Positions 34,937-46,570 of a stretch of 64,000 nt of DNA are shown here, piece by piece. Within the stretch, counting starts at the first letter, position 1. Each line of letters opens with the position of its first letter. The position numbers and the translations under genes are program-made. The stretch covers positions 58,435 through 122,434 of the forward strand of contig JADGJC010000010.1 of the NCBI GenBank assembly GCA_027596075.1. Reading direction: 5' to 3'. Under the pieces are notes generated by a model. It did not search any database, was not told the DNA's origin, and saw nothing but the letters and a program-made list of their open reading frames with translations. Source of the stretch: Rhizophlyctis rosea (lineage: Eukaryota > Chytridiomycota > Chytridiomycetes > Rhizophlyctidales > Rhizophlyctidaceae).

Positions 34937-37900
34937 ATGGAATGTGGAATGTTCACTAATGGACCCCTAAAATGGTCCATTTGGCGACTCCGAGTCGAAC
35001 CGTTGGATGAAATCCGGCTTGTGCTGCGCCTGTTCGCCGTCTTGATCCTCAAATTCCGCAGCTGCTTTCCCACGTCCGCAAACCCCATTTTTTCCATCGC
35101 GTTGACCCCTTCCCACACAACACCGATTTCGTTTACTTGGAGCCAGTCATCAACTCTAGTCTGTATTCCACCGGACCACTCAGGATGGGTAAGACGCTCT
35201 GAATCTGATTGTATCGTGCTTGCTTCGGCTGGCCCAGCTCTGACCGACTTTTCTGTACCAGCACTTCACATGAGTCGCCCACCAGGCCCAAGATGGTTGT
35301 ACTCGATTGCCGAACACTCGATTTTCAAGACTGACGCTGATCAGTCCTCTTCGGAACACTTGGAAGAGACAACGTTGCCGGACGTGTCCGTCATCGCGCC
35401 GGAGCCGAGTGGACATTCTTTGGATGTGCCGGGCTCAGACCTCGACACTGAGCTGGACCTTAAAAACTTCTCACTCAAAGATGCACACGTCTCACATCGG
35501 TTGATGGCAATAAACGATGGGCGGCTATTCGTATGCGTCAATACAACACCTCCGCAATTGCGAGTGCTGAACCTGAGACAATGGAAGAAGGTTGTTGGCG
35601 AGTCGGAAGATGTGCGAGAAGCAAGGCGACGTCTGAAGTATACGGTATGTGCATCAGCTACAGCCTATCAACATTTCCATCTTATACTCAACGAATGCTC
35701 TAGGTCCTTAAAGCATTCGACTATGACTTCACGGTGCGACAGATCGAATTGAATGAGACCGGGAAGATGTTGGCAGTGATTGGGGATCATGATGTCCATG
35801 TGGTTATCCTTCCTATTTCCATCAGAAATCACGAACGGGCAACGCCTGTCTCATGCAAGTGTGTAGTGCATGAAGGAATCTCGTTCTATTGAACCTTCAA
35901 GTTATATAAACCTGTATTTTTGCAGGCATATGAACATTGGGCCGCTGCACCACGGTAGCAATCGGTCAGCTCGGGTGTCAAAAGTTCTTTGGCATCCATT
36001 GGCGGAACTTAATGCACATCTTGTTGTTCTGTCCTCTGACGGGTATCTTCGGTGAGTCATAGTCACGGTTGGGGAAGGTGGTGACAAAGCAGCTTACTTT
36101 CCTTCGTAGCATGTACAATGTTGCAAAGAACCCGGAGGAGCCTGAGCAAGTGTTTCATTTCTTGGATTCGTTTTATGATTATGAAGCTCAGCCGCAAGCA
36201 CCAATTCACCGACCAAACACATTTGCTGCCGACGCGGAGCAGCGCGAAGTGGTGTCATTTTGCTTCGGCAGCGGCTCGGTCAGTGGATGGGAATTGCTGA
36301 CAGCGTATGGCGTGACAAGAAGCGGAGAGGTTTACTCTATATGCCCTGTGATGCCCAACCGAAGGTATGCCGAACATGCTGCGAACGTTGCATTACTTTT
36401 TCTGATATGTTGGCCGCAGCTCTTTCACGTCAGAACAATTGGACGATTTGCAAGCTACGCTGCAGGAGCCGGCGGATGAGCAGGATGAGCAGACATATGC
36501 CGGAGTTCACGCATATTGGCGGGAACGATGGGTCAAAGAACTGCTGCAGCCTGAATCACTGAGCGGGTTGCCTGGGGAGGACGTGTATGTTGCCAACCGA
36601 CCCACTGCCACAGCACGTCTTTCAGTGGAGCGCCGTGGACCCTATGCCCTTCATCCGTCAGTGGACGCAAAGACAGACACGGAAGACGCGAGCGACATAT
36701 TGTCACTAGATGTCCGGTCTTTGAATACTTTGGTGATCGCTCACGATTCCGGAATCATTCGCGTATGTACTGAGCTGGACTCGGCTGAACCGCGATGGGG
36801 ACTGCAAAGATTTGAGGTACATTCTTGATTTGATATTTCGTTGTGTAACCAACGTATTCACCACGTCATTAGCTCCCAACAAAACTGCCTCAACTAGCTC
36901 TGCATGAACAACTTGATTTGAACATCGACAGTGGCCTACAGAATGCGGGCGATAAGGTCAGATTTGACCGCAACACATCCACGTTGCATGCAGACCCCAA
37001 GTATCCGGATGTGTTCTATTGTTATCATTCGGTTGGCGCACATCGCATCGATCTTCACGCATGGGCAGAAACGCTTGGTAGCGATTCACTTGGGGAAGCG
37101 GAATTCACATGGATTCTTCATACTCCATCGCCAGATGCAAAGTATGTGGAGTCCATCTCTCTGATATGCCAGCTTGCTCACCGAAACTTTTGTGCAGTAC
37201 GGCGGTCGTCGGATTCGCAATCATCAATGAAGTGTACTTGGGCTACAGCTTCATTGCTTCGACATCATCACTTCAAGCGCGCACTCACACTTTGCCTGTC
37301 CGACTTAATCGCTTGCCTTCCACCGTGTCACGCAAGGTCAACGCGTCCGAGCGCAGCCTGTACGAGCCCGTCTTGAAACCACCTGCGTATGAGATACCTG
37401 CAGCCCTCGCAACCGCCGGCGGGTCCGCCAGTGGGCGACAACTGTCTGTGAAGTTGCCTGCCAACATCGCTCACAAAACCTATCCTGATTTCATCAACGA
37501 CGAATCGCTGACGGCATTCACTGATCAAACCAAAGCATTCCGAAAAGAGATGACCATGCTGTTCAACGCTGGAGAGCAATTGAGAGAACGGTTAGTTGGC
37601 ATGTGGCGGGGACGATGCCTTTTATGGGTGTACGACTGAACGCTTTTTTCTCCATGTATTTCAGGTTCGGGCAACAACAGGCCGAGGTACAAAAGCAGGC
37701 ATCTTGCTTGCAACTTGTTTCGAATCTGATCAAGGGGTTGAAATCCGATAATGTGGAGGCTAGAATCACGAAAGCTCAACAAAAACACAAATTCCTTGCG
37801 GCGAAGGCGGATCTGATTTTGCAAATCCTCGTAGAGCAGACGCAGCCTGAACTGAGCCAGGAAGAATTGAAATACATGGAAGAAGTGAAGGACTTGAACA

Positions 37901-38286
37901 AGACGTACGAACAGACGTTCCAACCGATGCTGAACAAAGTACGACTGTGATGCTTGTGGCCGTCAGACAGGATTCCCATTCACTCTTGACTTACAGATGC
38001 GAAAACAAAAAGAACTGCTGAAAGGTCAACGAGAACTGAAGAAGCTCGATGACAGGGAAAATCCGCCCGTGCAGGAAGAACTGGGCTCCGACCAACAAGA
38101 GCGGATCTCGAACGCACTTGAGGAGATGTAAGTCTGTCGTCGTCAATAATGCTGCTCCACATACTCATTTCTTTGTGAATTAGCTACGGCGTGCTGGCCC
38201 ACAACATGAAACAAGTGGAGCGCCTCCAAAGGATGGAATCGTCCATCCGTCAACGGATGGGCCTCCAAACTCCGCTGAGTCCATAG
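34937..38286 (+). CDS. Nucleoporin Nup88/Nup82
   Basis: A multi-exon protein with an N-terminal beta-propeller and a C-terminal coiled coil, as in Nup88/Nup82. Recognisable parts are the long exon 1 up to 35644, VLKAFDYDFTVRQIELNETGKMLAVIGDHDVHVVILP, SARVSKVLWHPLAELNAHLVVLSSDGYLRMYNV, DAEQREVVSFCFGSG, SGWELLTAYGVTRSGEVYSICPVMPNR, and SLDVRSLNTLVIAHDSGIIRV. The C-terminus is helical (LQLVSNLIKGLKSDNVEARITKAQQKHKFL, QPELSQEELKYMEEVKDLNKTYE) and ends MGLQTPLSP. Nup88/82 sits on the cytoplasmic face of the pore with Nup214/159 and Nup62/Nsp1 and serves mRNA and protein export. The first ATG (34937) was used; MFTNGP, four codons later, is also possible. Confidence 0.85.
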
Positions 38287-38430
38287 TTGACCAACCCCAC
38301 CTCCAGCAGATGCGAAAAACCAAAACCCCCCTTGTATATTCCAATGTATATTTTTCCTGCGCACAAAATAGGACACCAGTGGTTGTATTTGTGGTTTGGG
38401 CTTATTGTGTGCGTTGTTATTACACATGTG

Positions 38431-39403
38431 TTATTCGTAGAAACAGCCGAAGACGATTGCTACGGCGAATAGGGTTGCCTGTAATGGGTTGTGGGTTTGA
38501 TGGGATGTGCTGAGCAAATGTGAAGGAGGTAAAACTTACATTTTTGAAATGAGCGGATGCATATGAGTCGGTGGTCGTGTCCCATACTGCCCTGGAAGCT
38601 ACGCGAATTCCTTGACCTTTGAACTCCCCAATCGTTACTTCTACCACCAGCTTGTATCGGTCGAATTCCAGTTCTGAACGGAGATGTTCATAAAAAGGGT
38701 GATTTAGGATTGGTTTGTCCAATAATGGCCCGGTCGTGAGACAACAAAATGTATCCACTCACTCTTGACGGCAGCAAGGATTTCATCAGAGATGCGCTTC
38801 GACAGGTCGGTCACTTTGTCGGGGTCGTATTTGACTTTTGTTAGGTTTTTCGCGAGGATCTCGCCTGTCAGCTTTTTGACGTTTTCTGTTTGGAATCTAC
38901 GCGGATCATACAGAGAAGGACAAAGAGAATAAGGTGAATGGCAGGCAAGGGAACAGGATGGATCCAGTTAGATTGCGCCCCATTTGCCCATCCCCAAGTT
39001 GTTCCGGTCCCCAAACCGTTCACAACACCTACTTCTTATCCGGCTTCAACTTATACGTATTCTCAAACACAATCGCATTCGCCGGCGCTTCGGACCCATC
39101 TCCACCACCACCACCACCACCTCCACCCCCTCCCGCAGCGCCCGCCCCGCCTCCACGCGTAGAGATATTTCGTAAGGATGGTCCGCGCGACAGTGTTGCC
39201 AGGTTGTTCCGCGATCCCAGTAAATTTCGCGATCCTCGTAGGCCGGCTGCCTGATTTGCGAGAGTACTGCCACCGGGTGTAGTGGGAGGGATGGGTTGCG
39301 TTGTGGGTCGTTCGCCGTGCGCGGTGCCGGGGTGAGATGTTGGTGCTGAGGGAGGGGAAGCGTCTTCTGCTGGTGGGGTTCCGGGCGCATCGTCGTCTGC
39401 CAT
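38431..39403 (-). CDS. Tctex-type dynein light chain, TCTEX1D2/DYNLT2B-like
   Basis: Exon 1 (39403-39033) encodes a 105-residue disordered, Gly-rich N-terminus and the family start FENTYKLKPDKK. The next exon gives FQTENVKKLTGEILAKNLTKVKYDPDKVTDLSKRISDEILAAVK. Then comes KLEFDRYKLVVEVTIGEFKGQGIRVASRAVWDTTTDSYASAHFKN, and a short last exon gives ATLFAVAIVFGCFYE. The last segments match the Tctex1 fold (RYK-VV-V-IGE, WD---D-YA, the final beta strand). The subfamily with the ENTYKL/KP motif is the light chain of dynein-2, the retrograde motor of intraflagellar transport. The Gly-rich run is encoded by a CCN simple repeat on the plus strand near 39100-39140. It shares a 278-base divergent promoter with the CXorf65-like gene. 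Confidence 0.88.
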
Positions 39404-39681
39404 TTTTGATAAGTCTTTGGGTGGATTCTGCGGGATGATCTGGTGAAGGGAGGATGGATGTTGCAGGAGTAGATGATCAAGAGGAATTCTTTTTTAACAA
39501 CAAAAATTGGGTCCGAATAGCAAGGTTGAAGCAACGTGCGTGCACCAACGTTCACGAAGAGCAAAACACACCCCGTTTTGCTGACATAAGCAGACAGCGA
39601 CTACAAGCCACATCAAGGACCCCATGAAAGCCCAATCCGCAGTCCGCTCAATGCAAACGTTTGCAAAAGCAATCGATAATT
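39404..39681. promoter_or_regulatory. Divergent promoter of two flagellum-linked genes
   Basis: These 278 bases separate the start codons of the DYNLT2B-like gene (minus) and the CXorf65-like gene (plus). An inverted GTTG-AAG-CAAC element lies at 39525-39535. It resembles, but does not match, the RFX X-box half sites known from ciliary gene promoters. A regulatory role is a guess. Confidence 0.4.
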
Positions 39682-40518
39682 ATGTCTTTCATCACCGTCA
39701 AATACGGAGGTAAGACAGCAGCGGGTAACACAGTCCAGAGAAACACGCTCAAACGTTTATCCTATCAGCAAACGAAGAGCGCCTAGCGAACCCAAACTGC
39801 CTCTGCTCTGTCCTCCTCCACCATATCAAACGCTCCTGCGGCTTCGAGCACATCATCGAAAACGTAGATCTAGCATCCGAGACTGGGGAAGTCGTCGATC
39901 TCGTCAGTAAGCCAAAGGAATACGCTCGGAAGTATCTAGAGGGTCGAGCCAATTACATTTTGGTCAAAGTCATCGGAGGTCAGCGTGCGATGAAGTCCAA
40001 AAATGTACTAAATTGCTGATAAGGATGTTCAATACATGTAGATGAGTCGGAAGACTCGTCACCAACATATGTAAGTCTGCTGGAACAGACTGGGGAGAAA
40101 ATCAAATTTTCAGGTATGTACATATTACTATCTAATGTCTAATCTATATCTACACAAGAGCCTAATCCCATCCATCACAGTGCTAAATCCTACACAACGA
40201 CAACGGAACAAGGGCAAAGCCGGCAAGGGGGATCAGCCTTCACGTTATCTCGGGTCCGGCGGGGATGGAGAAAACGAGCCTACGACGGGGACGAGGGCAA
40301 CGACCGGCACGGGGGCTGGAGGCGAAGGAGGTCGGGCGGGCAGGAGGGGCAACCCGCCCATCAAAGAGCGGACAAAGACGGGCGACATGTCAACTTTCTC
40401 TAGCACACAGAGCATAAACGAACTCCCTGGTGTCAATGTCAAGCGGGTTGGAAAGGCGGGTGGAGATAAGGGTGCGAGAAATCCAAGCGCGGGGGTCAAG
40501 GTCAAAAAGGGGAAATGA
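39682..40518 (+). CDS. CXorf65/C22orf15-family protein
   Basis: Four exons (39682-39709, 39769-39978, 40042-40113, 40181-40518) keep frame and give 215 residues. The N-terminal 90 residues match the CXorf65/C22orf15 family. They include the ubiquitin-like start MSFITVKYGANEERLANPNC, VLLHHIKRSCG, NVDLASETGEVVDLVSKPKEYARKYL, and RANYILVKVIG. These correspond to the animal pattern FITVKYG, NC, LL-Y, DLCDETG, A-KFL--R--Y-V-KV. The C-terminus is a basic, Gly/Thr-rich disordered tail ending VKVKKGK. The function is unknown. The animal genes are linked mainly to ciliated tissues, so a flagellar role here is an inference, supported by the neighbouring dynein light chain. Confidence 0.75.
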
Positions 40519-40534
40519 TTGGGATGACTTCAGT

Positions 40535-42143
40535 TTAGCGAGCGGGATCGGTTTTTAGTATTGCCCAATCATGGACTTTCCCGTCTCGGAGATAATTGTC
40601 CCGTAATATCTCCTTCCCACCGACGGTTTTGAGAGCTCCGAGTAAAGAACCTGTATATAAATGTCAAATATAGTCAATATCGCACAACGGGTTGTAAATT
40701 CTCACCTCCCACCCATGCGGCACAATTGCCCATGAATACGGATCTCAGGAATTGAAGTCGAGCCGTCATCCTTCTCAACCTTTGGTACTTCGGAAAGTCT
40801 TCGACGGCACGAAGCATTTGCTCAAGTAGCCTGTCCTGAAATCCCGGTAGCATGCTGGTCCCTCCGATTGTCAATATGTTCTGAGCCAGATCAGCGCGGA
40901 TGTCCGGTGGTGACTGATGCTTAAGATGTCAGACTCAGGCAATAAACTAAACTCGGTGGCGACCTACCTTCAAAATCGCATCAAGCACCACCGTTGCAAT
41001 CGAACATCCATCATCATCTCCTTCGAAAAGTACTTCCGCCGCACGCTCCCTCACCCATCCCGGCACCAAAATCTGATCTGAGGCATCAACCGTGCACAGC
41101 GCAGGCTCGGCGTCACTATTGTAGATCGTGTACGGGAACTGTCTCTCGCGATAAGGGTATACTTTCTCGCGCACTTCATCTGAAACATCCTGGTACTTTG
41201 GAAAAGCTCCGACATAGCATGCCTGCGCTTTTGTGTTTTCCAAGAACTCTAGGGGAAGACTTTCTACGAACTTATCAGACAGAGAGGCGTCGCGCTCGGT
41301 TCCTCCTTCCTGAACCAAACTGCCGTGATTCTTCAGGAGCGTCTTCAGACGCGACGTCATGGCTTCCCCGGCGAGTGGGATGCTTTGCACATTGGCGATC
41401 AATGGGCGCCCATCATATACCTGTTACGGGTATCAGCAATCATGGCCGTTATGTTGATGAATGGAGACACCTTACCGGCAAAACCGTGGTCTCCAAATAA
41501 CCACAGTCGACTACTAGTCCCGTTGTTTTTCCAACCGTTAGTAATGCCAATAGATGCGAAGGTATGAATGTGATTGATGGAACCTGATAAGAAGCGCCCT
41601 TTGTCAATCAGACGGGAAGAGTTGGTTTACACACCCTAAACACACCTGGAGCGTCTCGAAAAGCACGGAAGCAATAATCTTCTTAATTGGCAGAGGGAGT
41701 AGCGGACTTTCACATATGATCACTTTTCGTTGCTTGGGATCTGTTAGCAGATAGCTGCAGAGTGGGTCAAAACCAGTTTGCCACTTGATACTCGAGTGTT
41801 GTTTATTTACTGACTTGTGATAAATAGCACGAAACTTGTCTGACAGCAGATTTTTCAGATAGTCGAAATACTCGGGGTCAAGTTGCAAGTGGAAAAGCGG
41901 TACGAGCTATTGCATATGTGAGTCAGGCCCTGTCCATTGGGTTGATGCAGAGCAATTTACCTTCCCATCAGCTCTGCAGCCTTCATGGCCTCCAGCGTAC
42001 GGAAGAGGTACTGTGCAAGGGAAAACATGACGTGGTTTTGGCTCGCCCGAGAAACCGCACTTGATATACAGAGAGCCAATATCGAGCACGATGCGATCCT
42101 CGGTTACATACACCGAGTGTCGTCTGCTGCTATATGCGGACAT
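40535..42143 (-). CDS. Actin-related protein 10 (Arp10/ACTR10), dynactin
   Basis: A multi-exon actin-fold protein. The N-terminus (MSAYSSRRHSVYVTEDRIVLDIGSLYIKCGFSGEPKPRHVFPC) carries the phosphate-1 loop in degenerate form. It is followed by YLLTDPKQRKVIICESPLLPLPIKKIIASVLFETLQ, SITFIPSHLLALLTVGKTTGLVVDCGYLETTVLPVYDGRP, and the segment GCSIATVVLDAILK, which corresponds to the QSVATLILDSL region of ACTR10. The adenosine motif is NILTIGGTSMLPGFQDRL, and the C-terminal segment NCAAWVGG, GALKTVGG, VHDWAIL matches ACTR10. Arp10 caps the pointed end of the Arp1 filament in dynactin, the dynein adaptor. The stop lies 16 bases from the stop of the convergent CXorf65-like gene. Confidence 0.88.
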
Positions 42144-42376
42144 TTCGGTGCACCTAGTCGTTGATGAATTTCGGAGGGAAGTGGTTGGGCACGAGCGAAG
42201 GTCGAAGGGGCACCGGACCAGCAGTTTGTTTGTGGCTTTTTGGCGCGTCTCCAAGTTGGTCTCCTCAGGTTTTACTTTTGGCTTTTCCCACGATCTACCA
42301 TTCCCTTACCGCGCTCACCAGCTACACCATACTTCAATATAAAACGAAAGCAACTTTGCCAAATCACCTAAGAATA
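42144..42376. promoter_or_regulatory. Divergent promoter of Arp10 and methyltransferase genes
   Basis: This 233-base region lies between two divergent start codons. A TATAAAA-like sequence (ATATAAAACG) at about 42339-42348 lies 30 bases before the methyltransferase ATG. No other motif was recognised. Confidence 0.45.
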
Positions 42377-43320
42377 ATGAGCCACCAGCAAACGTTTCAT
42401 TTTCGAGCGCTGTCCGAAGCTTTGGACCAAATACGCGAGGGAGAAGTGGAAGTCACTTTGGACATGTCGGTCGCTTTTTCCGGCACTGGCTTCACCGTCG
42501 CTGATCAGGTTGGACGCCTATTCCCACAGAGAAGTGTAAGCAATTGGTCTCACCGAACTTCTTGCAGGCTGTGTTCCTATGGCCCGGAGCAGAGCCGCTG
42601 TGTCATTTCCTGTTGGAGCAAGATAGCAGAGCTTTCCAAACGAACTCCTCACACCTTCTGCGTGACCGCAACGTCTTGGAGCTCGGGGCAGGGATAGGTC
42701 TCACATCTTGTATTGCGGCGAGACTGCGTCCAGCAAGGTTCATCGTGACCGACTTCGCCACAGACGCGTTGTCTCTATTGGAGCGCAACATCTCACAAAA
42801 TAGCCAGGCCGGGCTGGCTGGCGTGCGAGTCGTTCCGCTCGACTGGAATGACATTATCAAGATTGAACAGCAAGAGCATGAATTGTCGTCAAGAAGAGGG
42901 CGCCTTGCATCGCTTTTGGGAAAAGCATTGGGGGAGGAACATGACGGAACCCCACTTTGGAAAATCGATACGATCATTGGATCAGGTGGATGTCTGGTCC
43001 ATACTTCCTTGTTCGATAGGTCGATCATACTTACCATTACGGGATTTTGCATAGACCTGTTCTGGGACTGTGAAAGTGCCGATTTACTTCTTGCAGCGGC
43101 AAAGACTATTTTAAGTTTGCAAGGGCAGAATGGAACCGGTGCCCGCTTGATTTTGTCGGTAGTGGACCGCAGCGAGTTCATGATGGATTATTTTGTGAAG
43201 ACGCTTGGGACCATGGGATTCTGTTGGGACGAGATTGTGGCGGTACCGGCAGAAAAAGGGGTAAGCGAAGGTGGCTCTTTGAAACAAAAAGTTATAATAT
43301 ACCAAATCCACCTGCCATGA
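42377..43320 (+). CDS. METTL21-like protein lysine methyltransferase
   Basis: Three exons (42377-42535, 42568-42985, 43055-43320) give 280 residues in frame. The family-16 methyltransferase motifs are all present: VFLWPGAEPLCHFLLEQ (equivalent to the VWPAA motif), the SAM-binding loop NVLELGAGIGLTS, VTDFATDALSLLERNI, VVPLDWND, and the post-I motif DTIIGSDLFWDCESADLLL, formed only when intron 2 is removed. The C-terminal strands are ARLILSVVDRSEFMMDYFVKTLGTMGF. Members methylate lysines on chaperones or elongation factors; which target applies cannot be told. It converges with the SET/TPR-like gene, with stop codons about 110 bases apart. Confidence 0.85.
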
Positions 43321-43432
43321 TTACGAATTCCGAAGTGCTCGTGGTTGGACATGAGTTAGAGAAACTTCGACCTTTTGAACAATGACACGTTGACAGCGCA
43401 AGTTTCTACATCATTCTACAAGCACCAAAAGG

Positions 43433-44270
43433 TCATTTTGCATAAAGGAACGCTTTGGAAGAAACCATTTCTGCAATTGCGTCGTATTCACAGACCAGTC
43501 TTAGTAAGTCATTTGCAAGGCCCGGAATATCCGGATGGCGGAGATTTCTTCGAGCATCCACATTTCCCTCTGGAAAAGGAAGTTCTTGAGTAATGAGCAT
43601 CGTAATCTGGATTAGCTCTTGTAAGTTACTTACTCGTCATGATCCAATTCCACCTCTTCCTTCACAATCATGCTGCTGTAAAGCTCCCATCCCTTCTCTT
43701 CCCTTTCCACAATCCGGACAAGATTATCGTTTACGTACTTTGCCAACTCCCCTTTTGCCCACCCATCCTCCCAAAGTAACATGAGCCACCATCCAACCCC
43801 ATAAGACCCCCACCCGCTGGTATGTCTTTGACCACCTCACACCCCGCAGGAGCCGTGATCCCTTCTCCAGGAAGGAAATGGCGTACCACATTGCTCTTCG
43901 CGACCGTGGCTGCTTCATTTTTCCCAATGAGCTTTTCGAACGTCTCTCCGATGGGGGCACCGGTAGCCTCAGCGGCGCTCATGACCGCCATCAAGGGGAA
44001 GAAGGCACCGTCATTTGCCATTGGGAACAAATGGACGCTAGCATAGTTGAGAGGTATCCAGGTGCCGATCTCGAGACGTTTGGACGTAAACAGACCGTAG
44101 CTGTGGCGGCTGGACGGGGCGAGGTAGAGGAACTCCGTTTGTTCATCGGGCATCAGATGACACTGCACGTCAAGAGCTCGCTCTGTCGCTATGTAGTTTG
44201 ATTGAGCCTTTGCTTTGTTCTCCTCTATCTTCAGAGCTTTCTTGAAGAAAGCCAATGCCTCCCGGCCCAA
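43433..44270 (-). CDS. Unresolved TPR/SET-like protein, 5' end unclear
   Basis: At least three coding segments are seen on the minus strand. The first reads NGLGREALAFFKKALKIEEN and looks like one TPR. It leads into ALDVQCHLMPDEQTEFLYLAPSSRHSYGLFTSKRLEIGTWIPL, which resembles the opening of a SET domain (GLF-S-R-I--G). The second reads WWLMLLWEDGWAKGELAKYVNDNLVRIVEREEKGWELYSSM. A strong GTAAGT donor at about 43630 joins it to ELPFPEGNVDARRNLRHPDIPGLANDLLRLVCEYDAIAEMV, ending at 43433. Two frame changes, near 44275 and near 43800, have no normal intron. Either exons are missed or the gene is decaying. The start may lie nearer 44570, divergent from TTLL1. The SET reading is weak. Confidence 0.4.
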
Positions 44271-44620
44271 GCCATTATGGCAATTGAGGAAGGATTACAG
44301 ATTGACTTGTTGACGGGGAAAAGAGAGCCAGATGTGAGAAACCTATGTCTTTTTTGGTTAGGAAGGCGCAGGCAGTCATGGGTCCCGGTCCATGCCCAGT
44401 ATGTCATACCTGTGGTTTCAGTATGTTTATCATTGCCATCATTTACTATCAGACAAGGTGGAGAAGCAGTGAGACCTTGATGACTGATTATATAATCACA
44501 TCACACCAGGGTCTCAGACCAGGCGACTGCTGTCAGTGCTGCGCGTCCGTTTCTTGGTATCATCGCGCAGCCTGAACAGTTTACTCCAACCCCGCAATCT
44601 TTTGCCCTGCCCTCTCTAAC

Positions 44621-46463
<1,843 letters not shown>

Positions 46464-46570
46464 AGAACATGTAGATTGCGAACTGAACGTCAACTGTAAA
46501 TAGTACTCATAAACTCGGCACCATCACTTCTCCCAATCACCTACACAACAACCCTTAGCCGGTAGCTTTG

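Noticed and set aside
34981..35003. B-box-like GGTTCGACTC on the minus strand
   Set aside because: It lies inside the first exon of the Nup88-type gene and has no tRNA fold around it.
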